A stretch of 47,870 nucleotides of DNA, taken from assembly GCA_003208885.1 (NCBI GenBank), contig QCUP01000005.1:1-47870 (forward strand). Direction: 5' to 3'. This document shows positions 19,020 to 28,826 of the stretch, piece by piece. The position numbers and the translations under genes are program-made. A model generated the notes under the pieces. That model had not been told where the DNA came from. It made no database searches and saw nothing but the letters and a program-made list of their open reading frames with translations. Position 1 is the stretch's first letter; each line of letters opens with the position of its first letter. The DNA comes from Prochlorococcus sp. AG-679-K21. Lineage in GTDB: Bacteria > Cyanobacteriota > Cyanobacteriia > PCC-6307 > Cyanobiaceae.

Positions 19020-20387
19020 ATGAATGTAAAAAAATCATTCTTAGAAAATAAAATAGATGCAAACAGTCCTAATAAAAATATAGTTCCTGTTACAACGACT
19101 ATTGACGGTGATAATAAGTTAACTATTGGTGGTTGTTCCTTAGATGATTTAGCAAGAAAATACGATTCGCCCCTTTATGTGTTGGATGAGATTACTTTGA
19201 GAAATTCCTGTAGGGCATATAAAAAAGCATTAGAAAAATATTATCCAGGAGCATCACTCCCTATATATGCATCCAAAGCAAATAGTTCGATATTTATGAG
19301 TAATTTAATTGCCTCAGAGGGGTTTGGACTCGATGCCGTTTCAGAAGGAGAATTATTGACGGCTTTAAGAGGTGGGGTTCCTAACGAAAAAATTGTTTTT
19401 CATGGAAATAATAAATCTGATCAGGAGATTGAATTTGCGTTAAAAAATAAGATCAAAGTAATCGTTGATAATAACCATGATTTAAAAAGAATGGAAGAGA
19501 TATCTAATTCCTTTAATTACGATATAGAAATAATGGTTAGATTTACACCTGGAATAGAATGTCATACTCATGAATACATTAAAACAGGTTCCTTTGATAG
19601 TAAATTTGGATTTGGAATCGAATCATTAAGTAAACTATTCGAAGTTATAAGCAAAACTAAACATATTAAATTAACAGGATTACATGCTCACATTGGTTCT
19701 CAGATTTTTGAACTAGATCCTCATAATGACCTTGGGAAAATAATGGTAAGTGTTATATTACAAGCTAAAAAATTTGGTCACAACATAAAAGAACTAAATG
19801 TTGGTGGTGGCCTAGGAATTAAATATACTGAGGAAGATGATCCTCCTTCTATTGACGAATGGATTAAAACAGTATCATTATCTGTCGTAAAAGCTTGTAA
19901 TAAAAATAACTTAAACTTACCTATACTTATGTGTGAGCCAGGAAGATCAATAGTTTCAACAGCAGGCGTAACTATATACAAAATTGGTTCATTTAAAGAA
20001 GTTCCGGGGATAAGGACATACTTATCTGTAGATGGAGGAATGAGTGATAATCCAAGACCAATTACATATCAATCAAATTATTCTGCTTGTTTAGTAAAAA
20101 ATCCTTTAAATAGTATTTCTAAAAATAAATATACAGTTGCAGGAAAGCATTGTGAATCTGGAGATGTATTATTTAAGGAACTTGAACTTGGTGATTGCCA
20201 AACAGGGGACTTGATATGTGTTTTTGGCACTGGCGCATATAATAATTCTATGAGTTCTAACTATAATAGGATTCCAAAACCTGCTGCTATTTTAGTCTGC
20301 AATGGAGATGCAGAGATTATCCAGAAAAGAGAAAGTCCACATGATCTTCTAAAATATGATGTCCTTCCTGATCGCTTTATTAAATAA
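19020..20387 (+). CDS. lysA: Diaminopimelate decarboxylase
   Basis: Decarboxylates meso-diaminopimelate to L-lysine, PLP-dependent, fold type III. 455 aa including an N-terminal extension of about 45 residues. Motifs: PLP Lys in IYASKANSS, GFGLDAVSEGE, LHAHIGSQI, the glycine loop NVGGGLGI, EPGRSIV, and the catalytic Cys in KHCESGDVLF. It sets how much DAP goes to lysine and how much to peptidoglycan. It is the first gene of a tight operon with cdaA and uppS, both tied to cell-wall status in other bacteria. ATG at 19020 follows AGAGAG, a weak ribosome-binding site. Confidence 0.97.
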   Translation: MNVKKSFLENKIDANSPNKNIVPVTTTIDGDNKLTIGGCSLDDLARKYDSPLYVLDEITLRNSCRAYKKALEKYYPGASLPIYASKANSSIFMSNLIASEGFGLDAVSEGELLTALRGGVPNEKIVFHGNNKSDQEIEFALKNKIKVIVDNNHDLKRMEEISNSFNYDIEIMVRFTPGIECHTHEYIKTGSFDSKFGFGIESLSKLFEVISKTKHIKLTGLHAHIGSQIFELDPHNDLGKIMVSVILQAKKFGHNIKELNVGGGLGIKYTEEDDPPSIDEWIKTVSLSVVKACNKNNLNLPILMCEPGRSIVSTAGVTIYKIGSFKEVPGIRTYLSVDGGMSDNPRPITYQSNYSACLVKNPLNSISKNKYTVAGKHCESGDVLFKELELGDCQTGDLICVFGTGAYNNSMSSNYNRIPKPAAILVCNGDAEIIQKRESPHDLLKYDVLPDRFIK

Positions 20388-20421
20388 AATTAGGTACATT
20401 TAATATAATTTAAATTTAAAT

Positions 20422-21312
20422 GTGAATTTTTTGGGGTTTATAAACTTAAAATTTTTACTTGATGTACTATTTGCGCTTGGATTTGGACTTTTATTATTTT
20501 CAAGAGTTAAAGAACAAAGAACACTATGGTTGCTAAGAGGATATTTATTTTTAGTTTCTTTTGCTTGGTTTATCCAAAGATATGCATATCTTCCTCTAAC
20601 TTCAAAATTAATTGATGCAGTTGTGCTTGCTTGCTCTCTGTCTTTGGCCATCCTATGGCAGGGTGAACTTAGACGATTAATGGAATTACTTGGAACTGGA
20701 AGGCTAGCTGTATTACTAGGCAACCCACCTAAAGAATTCAGAGCGACATCTACGACAGTAAACCAATTGGTTGATGCATCAGGAAAGCTATCACAGAATA
20801 GAAAAGGAGCTTTAATAGTTGTAGATTTAGGAAGCGATTTAAGACCAGAAGATTTTTTATATTCAGGTATAAAGATTGAAGCTCAATTGTCTACAGATCT
20901 TTTAATAAATTTGTTTGCAACAGACACCCCCTTACATGATGGAGCAGTTTTAGTAAAAGGTAATAAAATAATTTCAGCGGGAGTAATATTACCTCTATCA
21001 AGACAAGGTATTAGTAGATATGGAACAAGACATCTTGCGGCATTAGGCATTACAGAAAGATTTGACAGATGTATTTGTATTGTTGTCTCTGAAGAAACAG
21101 GCACCTTATCATTAGCTAATCAAGGAAAACTCGAAAGACCCATTACAAGTAGCAGATTACAAGAACTTCTTATAACGTTGGTAGGTAATCAGAATATATC
21201 AGGGATTCCAAAATCATCTACGAACAAAACTAATTCGTTCCAAAAAATAAATACAAATGATACTATTACAATTGAAAAGAATTTAGATAAACAAAATCCC
21301 ATCCAAGATTAG
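20422..21312 (+). CDS. cdaA: Diadenylate cyclase (CdaA type)
   Basis: Synthesises c-di-AMP from two ATP, a messenger linked to potassium, osmotic balance and night survival in cyanobacteria. 296 aa: three predicted membrane helices in residues 1-80 (FLLDVLFALGFGLLLF, LWLLRGYLFLVSFAWF, LIDAVVLACSLSLAILW), then the DAC domain with DGA at 173-175 and GTRHLAA at 201-207. The usual motif is RHRAA, so the second Arg is Leu here. VSEETGTLSLA follows as expected. A variable polar tail ends the protein. The start is GTG at 20422. It is 34 nt after lysA and 3 nt before uppS. Confidence 0.92.
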   Translation: MNFLGFINLKFLLDVLFALGFGLLLFSRVKEQRTLWLLRGYLFLVSFAWFIQRYAYLPLTSKLIDAVVLACSLSLAILWQGELRRLMELLGTGRLAVLLGNPPKEFRATSTTVNQLVDASGKLSQNRKGALIVVDLGSDLRPEDFLYSGIKIEAQLSTDLLINLFATDTPLHDGAVLVKGNKIISAGVILPLSRQGISRYGTRHLAALGITERFDRCICIVVSEETGTLSLANQGKLERPITSSRLQELLITLVGNQNISGIPKSSTNKTNSFQKINTNDTITIEKNLDKQNPIQD

Positions 21313-21315
21313 CTT

Positions 21316-22137
21316 ATGAGATTAAGTAACTCAAAAACAGAAAAAGAAAATACAAATTTGGCTAATGAATTAGATAAGGAAAGAATTCCAGAACACATAG
21401 CAATCATTATGGATGGGAATGGAAGATGGGCTATAAAAAAGGGGTTACCTAGATCATTTGGGCATAATAAGGGTGTTAGTGTTTTAAAGGAAATTATTAA
21501 GATATCTAAGAAAATACATTGCAAAGTACTAACAGTTTACGCCTTTTCAACGGAGAATTGGTCTAGACCGGAAAAAGAGGTTGATTTTCTTATAAATCTG
21601 TTTGAAAAAGTCTTGAAAAAAGAAATTTCTAAGCTTCATCAAGAATCAATAAGAATTAACTTCATTGGAGATTTATCTCCTTTCCCAGAGTCATTAAAAT
21701 TAATAATAAATAATTCAGAAAATCTTACTAAAGAAAATAAAAATTTCATATTAAATGTTTGTCTAAATTACGGAGGTAGACAAGAAATATTAAAAGCTAC
21801 TAAAAAAATAGCAATCAAATCTTCCTCCGGTAAAATAAAACCCAGTGACATAGATGAAAAATTATTTAATTCTGAACTATTAACTAATGGGATTAAGGAT
21901 CCTGAATTACTAATAAGAACTAGTGGTGAAAAAAGGATAAGTAATTTTCTTTTATGGCAATTGGCTTATTCTGAAATTTATATAACTGATGTACTATGGC
22001 CTGATTTTACAGAGGTTGAATTTTTAAAAGCAATAAAAGATTATCAATCGAGGAATAGGCGTTTTGGAGGTATAGAATCATTATCAAATGAATCTTTTAA
22101 AGATTCTTACTTTTCTTCCCTAAGTAAAAATGATTAA
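21316..22137 (+). CDS. uppS: Isoprenyl (undecaprenyl) diphosphate synthase
   Basis: Cis-prenyltransferase that makes the C55 lipid carrier for peptidoglycan. 273 aa with all signature blocks: [10 protein letters not shown] (catalytic Asp), [52 protein letters not shown] and the Glu-containing DVLWPDF. About 25 extra residues precede the catalytic domain. The ATG at 21316 is 3 nt after the cdaA stop, and the end overlaps bioB by 8 nt, so translation is probably coupled in both directions. Confidence 0.96.
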   Translation: MRLSNSKTEKENTNLANELDKERIPEHIAIIMDGNGRWAIKKGLPRSFGHNKGVSVLKEIIKISKKIHCKVLTVYAFSTENWSRPEKEVDFLINLFEKVLKKEISKLHQESIRINFIGDLSPFPESLKLIINNSENLTKENKNFILNVCLNYGGRQEILKATKKIAIKSSSGKIKPSDIDEKLFNSELLTNGIKDPELLIRTSGEKRISNFLLWQLAYSEIYITDVLWPDFTEVEFLKAIKDYQSRNRRFGGIESLSNESFKDSYFSSLSKND

Positions 22138-23137
22138 TTCAGATAATCAGAAATTTAGCGAAATTAGATTTGATTGGGAAAGAGACGAGATTTTGGAAAT
22201 ATTAAATTACCCATTAATAGATTTAATGTGGGAAGCTCAAGTTATTCATAGAAGATTTAATCAATATAAAGTTCAATTAGCCTCTCTTTTCAGTGTAAAA
22301 ACTGGCGGGTGTGAAGAGAATTGTTCTTACTGTAGTCAATCAATTTATAGCTCTAGTCAAATAAAGAGTCATCCTCAATTTGAAGTTGAGGCTGTTTTAA
22401 ATAGAGCGAAAACAGCAAAAAAAGAAGGTGCTGATAGGTTTTGTATGGGTTGGGCTTGGAGAGAAATTAGAGATGGCAAACCTTTCAACTCAATGATAGA
22501 AATGGTTAAAGGTGTAAAAGAACTTGGAATGGAGGCATGTGTAACCGCGGGGATGCTCACAGATGAGCAGGCCTTGAAACTTGCAGATGCTGGACTAACG
22601 GCATACAACCATAATCTCGATACGAGTCCTGAATACTATAAAAACATTATTACGACAAGAACCTATCAGGATAGACTAGATACTATTAAAAGAGTAAGAA
22701 ATGCAGGAATAAATGTATGTTGCGGTGGAATAATAGGTTTAGGAGAAAATAATGGAGATAGAGCATCTCTATTAGAAGTGCTCTCAAACATGAATCCTCA
22801 CCCTGAAAGTGTCCCCATCAATTCTCTAGTAGCTATAGAAGGAACAGGTTTAGAGGAGAAAAAAGAAATTGATTCTACTGAGATGATAAGAATGATCGCT
22901 ACTGCTCGAATTCTTATGCCAAAAAGCAAAATAAGATTAAGTGCTGGAAGAGAGAACTTAACTAGAGAAGCTCAGATTCTTTGTTTTCAATGCGGAGCAA
23001 ACTCTATTTTTTATGGAGATGAATTACTGACAACTTCAAATCCATCATTTCAAGAAGACAGAAAATTACTTAGGGATGTAGGGGTTTTATTTAATAAAGA
23101 TTTTGAATATTGTGATAAAACTGTTTCTTCAGTATGA
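22130..23137 (+). CDS. bioB: Biotin synthase
   Basis: Radical SAM enzyme that inserts sulfur into dethiobiotin. 335 aa. The [4Fe-4S]-SAM cluster motif is [33 protein letters not shown] and the final RLSAGRENL (cluster-binding Arg region) are all present. The ATG at 22130 overlaps the uppS stop and the gene's end overlaps the next start by 4 nt (ATGA). Biotin is needed by acetyl-CoA carboxylase, so it fits loosely with envelope growth in this operon. Confidence 0.97.
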   Translation: MINSDNQKFSEIRFDWERDEILEILNYPLIDLMWEAQVIHRRFNQYKVQLASLFSVKTGGCEENCSYCSQSIYSSSQIKSHPQFEVEAVLNRAKTAKKEGADRFCMGWAWREIRDGKPFNSMIEMVKGVKELGMEACVTAGMLTDEQALKLADAGLTAYNHNLDTSPEYYKNIITTRTYQDRLDTIKRVRNAGINVCCGGIIGLGENNGDRASLLEVLSNMNPHPESVPINSLVAIEGTGLEEKKEIDSTEMIRMIATARILMPKSKIRLSAGRENLTREAQILCFQCGANSIFYGDELLTTSNPSFQEDRKLLRDVGVLFNKDFEYCDKTVSSV

Positions 23138-24066
23138 GTAATAGTATTTATAAAATAGTTTCGCTTTATTCTTTTTTCTCATTTCAAGAAAATTCAATAA
23201 TTGAACTCAAAGAAAACTTATTTAGTATTGAGAAAAATAATGACATTTCTGGCCTATTAATAATTGCGAGAGAGGGTCTTAACGGAACGATTTGTGCTGA
23301 AGAGAGCATTATTGAAAATATCCTAGACTTAATCAAAAACATTGTTGGAATTAACGAATTAAACATTAAAGTAAGTTATTCAAAAAAGAAAATTTTCAAA
23401 AAATTAAAAATTAAAATTAAAGAGGAAATAGTAACTATGGGTATCCCTGAAATAAATCCATCAAAAGATGCTGGAACTTATATTGATTCATTTCATTGGA
23501 ATAAATTAATTAAAGATCAAAATACAATTGTCATTGATACTAGAAATCATTACGAAGTTTCTATAGGAACTTTTAATAAGTCAATCAATCCAAATATGGA
23601 AAACTTCAGAGAGTTCCCTAAGTGGGTAGATGAAAATTTAGAAAAATATTTAGGAGACGAAGATTCTAGAAATATTGCTATGTTTTGTACTGGAGGTATT
23701 AGATGTGAAAAAGCTACTAGCTTATTAAAAAAGAAAGGTTATAAAAAAGTCTTCCATTTGCAAGGCGGGATACTTAAATACCTTGAAGATATTTCAAAGG
23801 AAGAAAGCCAATTTGAGGGAGAATGTTTTGTTTTTGATAAAAGAGTAGCTTTAGATCACGAATTAAAAAAAGGTTCCTACTCAATTTGTCATGCGTGTGG
23901 GATGCCAATTTCTATAGAAGATCAAAAGAATAAGGAATATCTAGAAGGTATTCAATGTCATTTTTGTGTAAACAAATTTAGTGATAATGATAGAAAAAGG
24001 TTTGAAGAAAGGCAAAAGCAAATAAATAAATTAAAAGATAAAAATCATAAAGTTCAAAAGGATTAA
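23134..24066 (+). CDS. trhO: tRNA uridine(34) hydroxylase TrhO, rhodanese family (YceA)
   Basis: A 310-aa protein with the TrhO layout. The N-terminal domain contains [13 protein letters not shown], a rhodanese domain has active-site Cys in [11 protein letters not shown] (about residues 187-197), and the C-terminal zinc-ribbon-like part has CHACG and CHFC. TrhO performs O2-dependent hydroxylation of U34 in certain tRNAs in E. coli and B. subtilis, giving ho5U. Function here is inferred from the family. It overlaps bioB by 4 nt and is followed after 11 nt by a conserved unknown gene. Confidence 0.92.
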   Translation: MSNSIYKIVSLYSFFSFQENSIIELKENLFSIEKNNDISGLLIIAREGLNGTICAEESIIENILDLIKNIVGINELNIKVSYSKKKIFKKLKIKIKEEIVTMGIPEINPSKDAGTYIDSFHWNKLIKDQNTIVIDTRNHYEVSIGTFNKSINPNMENFREFPKWVDENLEKYLGDEDSRNIAMFCTGGIRCEKATSLLKKKGYKKVFHLQGGILKYLEDISKEESQFEGECFVFDKRVALDHELKKGSYSICHACGMPISIEDQKNKEYLEGIQCHFCVNKFSDNDRKRFEERQKQINKLKDKNHKVQKD

Positions 24067-24077
24067 TTGACAATATT

Positions 24078-24563
24078 ATGAAAGTAAAAGATTTACAAAA
24101 TATTGCATTTTCCTTAGGGCTAGTTATAAAAATACAAGTAAGAGAAACTCTTGGATTATGTTTTTTTAAAATTGTTGTGGCGGAACAAAGAGACAATATC
24201 GTAAAGATTTGGGGAGAGATGAAAGGTTGGACTTACTTTAATAAGCAGGGTATTCAACTTGATACATTAAGGATCCTGAGTCACTCTCCTCCTTTTGTTT
24301 CGGAATTAATATGGGCATCAACAATGGCTTGGGCTATCGAAATGAAAGTTAGTAACAAAGCGCGATTATTAGCCATTTATGATACGGAAGGCTATAGTAA
24401 AAAACTTGTGAGATACTTTAAGATTATTGGATTTAAAGTTGTAAAAGAGGTTGGTTCTAGTCCAGTAGACCTTTTTTTAAGATTAATTTGGGGAGGTGCG
24501 GGAACACTAATGAAAGGAGACTGTTCTTATGTATTAAACAAAATTGAAAAAAAATTTCTTTAA
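24078..24563 (+). CDS. Conserved unknown protein, weak GNAT-like features
   Basis: 161 aa, last gene of the lysA operon. No signal peptide. Strand/helix patterns such as GLCFFKIVVAEQ and SNKARLLAIYDTEGYSKKLVRYFKIIGFKVVKEVG resemble the C-terminal half of a GNAT fold (a neighbour-binding helix, then 'F..IGF..V'). A clear acetyl-CoA-binding RxxGxG/A motif is not visible. The Gly-rich end LIWGGAGTLMKGD is distinctive. It looks like a protein conserved in cyanobacteria but I cannot name its function. It ends 10 nt from the end of convergent lipA. Confidence 0.7.
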   Translation: MKVKDLQNIAFSLGLVIKIQVRETLGLCFFKIVVAEQRDNIVKIWGEMKGWTYFNKQGIQLDTLRILSHSPPFVSELIWASTMAWAIEMKVSNKARLLAIYDTEGYSKKLVRYFKIIGFKVVKEVGSSPVDLFLRLIWGGAGTLMKGDCSYVLNKIEKKFL

Positions 24564-24573
24564 TTGAAAAAGT

Positions 24574-25473
24574 TTAACCAGCGTGATAACTACTTCTAAC
24601 TAAGGGGCCACAAGATACTTTATTAAACCCTAATTTCTTACAAAAACTTGTTAGATATTCAAACTCTTTTGGTTCCCAATATTTCTTAACGGATAAATGC
24701 TTTAATGAAGGTCGTAGATATTGTCCAATCGTAATTTGATCACAATTAACTTTTTTTAGATCAAGAATCGTAGTTTCAATTTCCTCTAATGTTTCTCCTA
24801 AACCTAACATTATTCCTGATTTTGTCTGAATATTAGGAGCAATAGACTTTGCTTTTTCTAATAAGCTTATTGAATTTTTATAGTTAGCACCTCTTCGAAC
24901 TTCTTTTTGAAGCCTTTCAACAGTTTCAAGATTATGATTAAAACAAACTGGCCTTTGTTCTAGGATCTTTTTAAGTCTATCTTTTTGAAGTTTATCGTTA
25001 TCTTCAAAATTTTTTCCACCTCCCCATAAATCAGGGGTAAGAACTTCTACTTGAATTTTTGGGTTAATTTTTCTAATCTGATAAATCGTTGAGACAAATA
25101 AATTAGCTCCATGATCGTGGAGATCATCTCTGGCTACTGATGTTAATACTACATATTTTAAATTTAAAGTTTTCACGGCTTCTGCAACTTGAATACTTTC
25201 ATATTTATTTATTTCACTAGGTTTACCTTTGCTTACCTGGCAGAAAGCACAGGCACGAGAACAAATTGATCCTCCAAGTAAAAAAGTAGCAGTCCCTGAG
25301 GCATAACATTCGGCCCTATTAGGACATCTCCCTTCTTCACAAATTGTATGTATGTTTGACCGCTTTATGAGTCTTTGGATATTCTCAAATTCTGATGCTT
25401 TACTAATAGGGAATTTTATCCAAGAAGGAAGCCTTAAAATTTTTTCTACCTTAATCTGATTTTTATTTTTCAT
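24574..25473 (-). CDS. lipA: Lipoyl synthase
   Basis: Radical SAM enzyme that inserts two sulfurs into octanoyl groups on lipoyl domains (pyruvate dehydrogenase, glycine cleavage H protein). 299 aa. Both clusters are visible: the auxiliary motif CEEGRCPNRAEC and the SAM motif CSRACAFCQV. DLWGGGKNFEDN, FNHNLETVERL and SGIMLGLGET follow, and the C-terminal CGPLVRSSYHA contains the Ser that ligates the auxiliary cluster. It starts with ATG at 25473, 2 nt after recR. Cyanobacteria often carry two lipA copies; a second is not in this window. Confidence 0.97.
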   Translation of the reverse strand: MKNKNQIKVEKILRLPSWIKFPISKASEFENIQRLIKRSNIHTICEEGRCPNRAECYASGTATFLLGGSICSRACAFCQVSKGKPSEINKYESIQVAEAVKTLNLKYVVLTSVARDDLHDHGANLFVSTIYQIRKINPKIQVEVLTPDLWGGGKNFEDNDKLQKDRLKKILEQRPVCFNHNLETVERLQKEVRRGANYKNSISLLEKAKSIAPNIQTKSGIMLGLGETLEEIETTILDLKKVNCDQITIGQYLRPSLKHLSVKKYWEPKEFEYLTSFCKKLGFNKVSCGPLVRSSYHAG

Positions 25474-25475
25474 TT

Positions 25476-26075
25476 TTAAATTAATTTTGTTCTTCCTTCT
25501 AACGCTCTTGCTAAAGTAACTTCATCAACATATTCAAGTTCACTTCCCATAGGAAGCCCATAAGCAATTCTAGTAACCTTAGTAAAAGGAGATAGTAATT
25601 TACCAATATAAAGACTTGTAGTATCTCCTTCAACACTTGGAGTAAGAGCCAATATTATTTCATCAATATCTGATTTACTTACTCTCTCCACTAGACTTCT
25701 GATCTCTAACAATTCTGGACTAATTGAATCCATAGGAGAAATCAACCCCCCAATTACATGATAAGTACCTTTAAACTCCCTTGATCGCTCTAAAGCAAGT
25801 AAATCTTTAGTTTCTGCTACTACGCAAATTATTTTTTGATTCCTATCAGTATTTCTACATATTTCACATTCTTCTTCTGAAGTTAAATTAAAACACTTTT
25901 TACAATGGCCAACATTACTATGTGCCTCTAATAATGCTTTAGAAAAATCTCTAATACTACTTTCAGGTTGTTTTAAAATAAATAATGCCAATCTTTGAGC
26001 TGTTCTTGGACCTATTCCTGGAAATTTCTCAAAATGACCAATTAATTTTGAAAGTGGTTTGGTAAAAGTTATCAA
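25476..26075 (-). CDS. recR: Recombination protein RecR
   Basis: Part of the RecFOR pathway that loads RecA on gapped DNA. 199 aa, the normal size. Helix-hairpin-helix [15 protein letters not shown], four-Cys zinc finger CKKC...CEIC, Toprim domain starting with [14 protein letters not shown], and C-terminal Walker-B-like part [21 protein letters not shown]. The start is TTG at 26075 ([15 protein letters not shown]), which aligns with the usual RecR N-terminus. Because RecBCD is also encoded here, the cell has both gap-repair and double-strand-break routes. Confidence 0.96.
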   Translation of the reverse strand: MITFTKPLSKLIGHFEKFPGIGPRTAQRLALFILKQPESSIRDFSKALLEAHSNVGHCKKCFNLTSEEECEICRNTDRNQKIICVVAETKDLLALERSREFKGTYHVIGGLISPMDSISPELLEIRSLVERVSKSDIDEIILALTPSVEGDTTSLYIGKLLSPFTKVTRIAYGLPMGSELEYVDEVTLARALEGRTKLI

Positions 26076-26179
26076 GATTAAATTTCTTCTAGAAACAATT
26101 TAGACGCATATTTTAAAATTGGATATATTTGTTTGCTTTTAATGTCTTATTATATTTCTAGTTTATAATTCCTAACAAA

Positions 26180-26737
26180 ATGAAAAATATGAAAATTTAC
26201 CCTATTAAAAATTTATTATTAATAATATTATGTTTTGCATTAAGTGCATGCAGTGGAGGAATAAATGCAGGATTAGAGGCGTATCAGAGTCCTGATGGGA
26301 GATATGCCTTTTTATATCCAACAGGTTGGACAAGAGTAAAAGTAGATGGAGGGCCTGAAATTATTTACCACGATCTAATTAATAGTAATGAGACTTTAAG
26401 TTTGGTGATATCAGATGTAAATAAAGAAGTCGAATTAGAGCAATTAGGGGATCCAACAGAAGTTGGACAAACATTAATAACTAAAGTCATTGCACCTGAG
26501 GGTTCAGGAAGATCAGTAAAACTTATTGATGCAAACAAAAGAGAAGCATCTAATCATATTTTTTATGATTTAGAGTATGAATTAAATCTAAATGATCAAG
26601 ATAGGCATGAACTTGCGACTGTGGTAATCGACAGAGGAACCTTATATACTTTTGCCGTAGGTACAAATGAAGAGAGATGGAACAAAGTTGATGGTATGTT
26701 TACTAATGTTATCGAGTCTTTTAACTTCTTAATTTAG
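26180..26737 (+). CDS. psbP: PsbP-like lipoprotein (CyanoP), photosystem II assembly factor
   Basis: 185 aa. Residues 1-24 form a lipoprotein signal peptide with lipobox LSAC, so the mature protein begins with a lipidated Cys and sits on the lumenal side of the thylakoid. The PsbP fold follows: YQSPDGRYAFLYPTGWTRVKVDG, DVNKEVELEQLGDPTEVGQ, LYTFAVGTNEERWNKV. CyanoP binds PSII assembly intermediates and is not a stable subunit of active PSII. Two in-frame ATGs exist (26180 and 26189); a TATAAT at 26164-26169 would start transcription very close to the first, so the second may be the real start. It is convergent with the ABC exporter gene, 18 nt apart. Confidence 0.92.
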   Translation: MKNMKIYPIKNLLLIILCFALSACSGGINAGLEAYQSPDGRYAFLYPTGWTRVKVDGGPEIIYHDLINSNETLSLVISDVNKEVELEQLGDPTEVGQTLITKVIAPEGSGRSVKLIDANKREASNHIFYDLEYELNLNDQDRHELATVVIDRGTLYTFAVGTNEERWNKVDGMFTNVIESFNFLI

Positions 26738-26755
26738 TTTTTGAAGAGATATTTT

Positions 26756-28528
26756 CTAAATACCTACTTGAACATTCCATAAGTCTGAATATACATTCTT
26801 GTTATTTAGCAAAAGCTCATGTCTTCCGCTTTCAATAATTTTGCCCTTATCTATAACAATAATATTATCAGCGTTTTTAATAGTACTTAATCTATGAGCT
26901 ATGACTATAGTTGTTCTTTCTTTAGTTATTTTGGATAATGATTTCTGAATTAAAACCTCTGTCTCGTTATCGACTGAAGCAGTAGCCTCATCTAAGATCA
27001 ATATAGGAGCGTCTTTTAAAACAGCTCTCGCCAGAGCTATTCTCTGACGTTGACCTCCTGAAAGTCTTTGTCCTCTTTCCCCAACGATTGTTTTATAACC
27101 ATGGGGTAATTGTTGAATAAATTTATGGGCTTCAGCAATCTTAGATGCTTTTACTATATCTTTAATTTTTGGACTGGTTGCTCCATAGGCAATATTTTCT
27201 TCAACAGTTCCATGAAATAAATAAGTTTCTTGACTTACCAGAGAAATGCATCTTCTTAAATCTTTTAAATTAATATCCTTTATTGGAATGTTATCCAGAG
27301 ATATTAAACCTTCATTACTATCATAAATTCTTAGAAGAAGTTTAATAATTGTACTTTTGCCAGAACCAGTTAAACCAACAATTCCTAATGTAGAGTTATT
27401 CTGAATTTCAAAATTTATGTTTTTTAATGTTGATTCTCTACCTGGATAATTAAAATTTACATTTTGAAAACGAACATTGCCTTTTATCTCTTTAGAGGCA
27501 ATTTTTATTTTGCCATCTCTTATTTTTATAGGGGTATCTATAAGATCTATTACTCTATTTATTGATGCCATTGAGCGTTGAAAATCATCTAAAACATGAC
27601 CTAAAGTAGTTAACGGCCATAACAATCTTTGAGTAATAAAAACTAAAAAACTATATGTTCCAACATTAAGTACCTTATTCCAGGTTTGAAAACCTCCAAT
27701 AAGTAAAATTGCTATAAAAGCAAATAAAATAGCAAATCTTATTAGCGGTATAAAAGCAGATGATAATTTTATTGCTGCTTTATTGCTTCTTTGATATGCA
27801 AGACTTTCTTTATTTAATCTATTAAACTCCCAATTCTCTTTTGTAAAGCTCTTTATCGTAAGTATCCCACTTAAATTATTATTTAATCTCGAAGCTAAAA
27901 GACCTGCTTTATTCCTAACATCTTTATATTTTGGAGAGAGCTTTCTTTGAAATCTTATTGATCCAAGAAATATTAAAGGGATAGGTAAGAATGCAAAAAA
28001 TGCTATTTTTGGCGCGACAAGAATCATTGTTCCACCAATAATTAAAACCGTAATAAATAATTGAATAAGTTGATTAGCTCCTTGATCAAGGAACCTTTCA
28101 AGTTGATTTACATCATCATTTAAAATCGACAGAAGTCTACCAGTATTATCATTATCAAAAAAAGCCATATCTAGTTCTTGTATATGCTTATAAGCCTTTA
28201 TTCTCAATTTATGTTGTGATATTTGGGCTAAATTTCTCCATAAAACTGAATATAAATATTCAAAAAAAGATTCTGCTGACCATACTATCCCAGAAGCGAA
28301 TGCAAGAAAAATTAATTGATTTGGAACTTCTTTTATACCGAAACTAGCAATCCAAGAATTCTGCTCTTTAACTACAATATCAACAGCAAGTCCAATAATT
28401 ACTGGTGGAGCTAAATCTAAAATTTTATTAATTATCGAACTTAAAAAAGCAAAAAAAATTAGACTCCTTTCATCTTTTAAATTCAGATAAAGCCTAATTA
28501 TAGGATTTTGATTATTTGCAGATCTCAT
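26756..28528 (-). CDS. ABC transporter, fused membrane and ATPase domains (MsbA/exporter type)
   Basis: 590-aa half transporter that works as a homodimer. The N-terminal region has about six membrane helices (ABC_membrane, to about residue 330). The ATPase part has Walker A VGLTGSGKST, Q-loop SLVSQETYLF, signature LSGGQRQRIALARA, Walker B ILILDEATASVD and the His switch IVIAHRLST. The architecture matches MsbA and multidrug or lipid exporters. The cargo is unknown. It lies last in a run behind the DEAD-box helicase and a small secreted protein, 10 nt after the latter. Confidence 0.93.
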   Translation of the reverse strand: MRSANNQNPIIRLYLNLKDERSLIFFAFLSSIINKILDLAPPVIIGLAVDIVVKEQNSWIASFGIKEVPNQLIFLAFASGIVWSAESFFEYLYSVLWRNLAQISQHKLRIKAYKHIQELDMAFFDNDNTGRLLSILNDDVNQLERFLDQGANQLIQLFITVLIIGGTMILVAPKIAFFAFLPIPLIFLGSIRFQRKLSPKYKDVRNKAGLLASRLNNNLSGILTIKSFTKENWEFNRLNKESLAYQRSNKAAIKLSSAFIPLIRFAILFAFIAILLIGGFQTWNKVLNVGTYSFLVFITQRLLWPLTTLGHVLDDFQRSMASINRVIDLIDTPIKIRDGKIKIASKEIKGNVRFQNVNFNYPGRESTLKNINFEIQNNSTLGIVGLTGSGKSTIIKLLLRIYDSNEGLISLDNIPIKDINLKDLRRCISLVSQETYLFHGTVEENIAYGATSPKIKDIVKASKIAEAHKFIQQLPHGYKTIVGERGQRLSGGQRQRIALARAVLKDAPILILDEATASVDNETEVLIQKSLSKITKERTTIVIAHRLSTIKNADNIIVIDKGKIIESGRHELLLNNKNVYSDLWNVQVGI

Positions 28529-28538
28529 TATAGTTTTA

Positions 28539-28817
28539 TTAAAAATTAAATTTTTGCTTAGTTTCTAACTTACATTTATCAATTGAATTTTGATGACTTG
28601 TACTATTTAAAAATTCCTTTAGATAGCAATCACAAGTATCTTTAGCAATTTTTTCGTCATAATTTAAATTGGCTTTTGATATTTCCACTTTAAAACTTTC
28701 AATACAAAATAAATTTATAATTGAATTATTTTCTGTTTCAGCTAAATATTCAGAATTTAAAAATCCCAACAAAAGAAAAAAACTTCCTAAAACAAAATGT
28801 TTTGTAATAGACCTCAT
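28539..28817 (-). CDS. Small secreted Cys-containing protein of unknown function
   Basis: 92 aa from ATG at 28817 (MRSITKHF). A TTG two codons upstream at 28823 is also in frame. Residues 1-29 are a typical signal peptide (basic start, then FVLGSFFLLLGFLNSEYLAE). The mature part of about 65 residues has four Cys (FCIES, TCDCY, DKCKLE), including a CxC, so disulfides or metal binding are possible. I do not recognise the family. It lies 9 nt after deaD and 10 nt before the ABC exporter, so all three are co-transcribed. It may be an exported partner of the transporter, but this is a guess. Confidence 0.7.
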   Translation of the reverse strand: MRSITKHFVLGSFFLLLGFLNSEYLAETENNSIINLFCIESFKVEISKANLNYDEKIAKDTCDCYLKEFLNSTSHQNSIDKCKLETKQKFNF

Positions 28818-28826
28818 TACCAAAAC

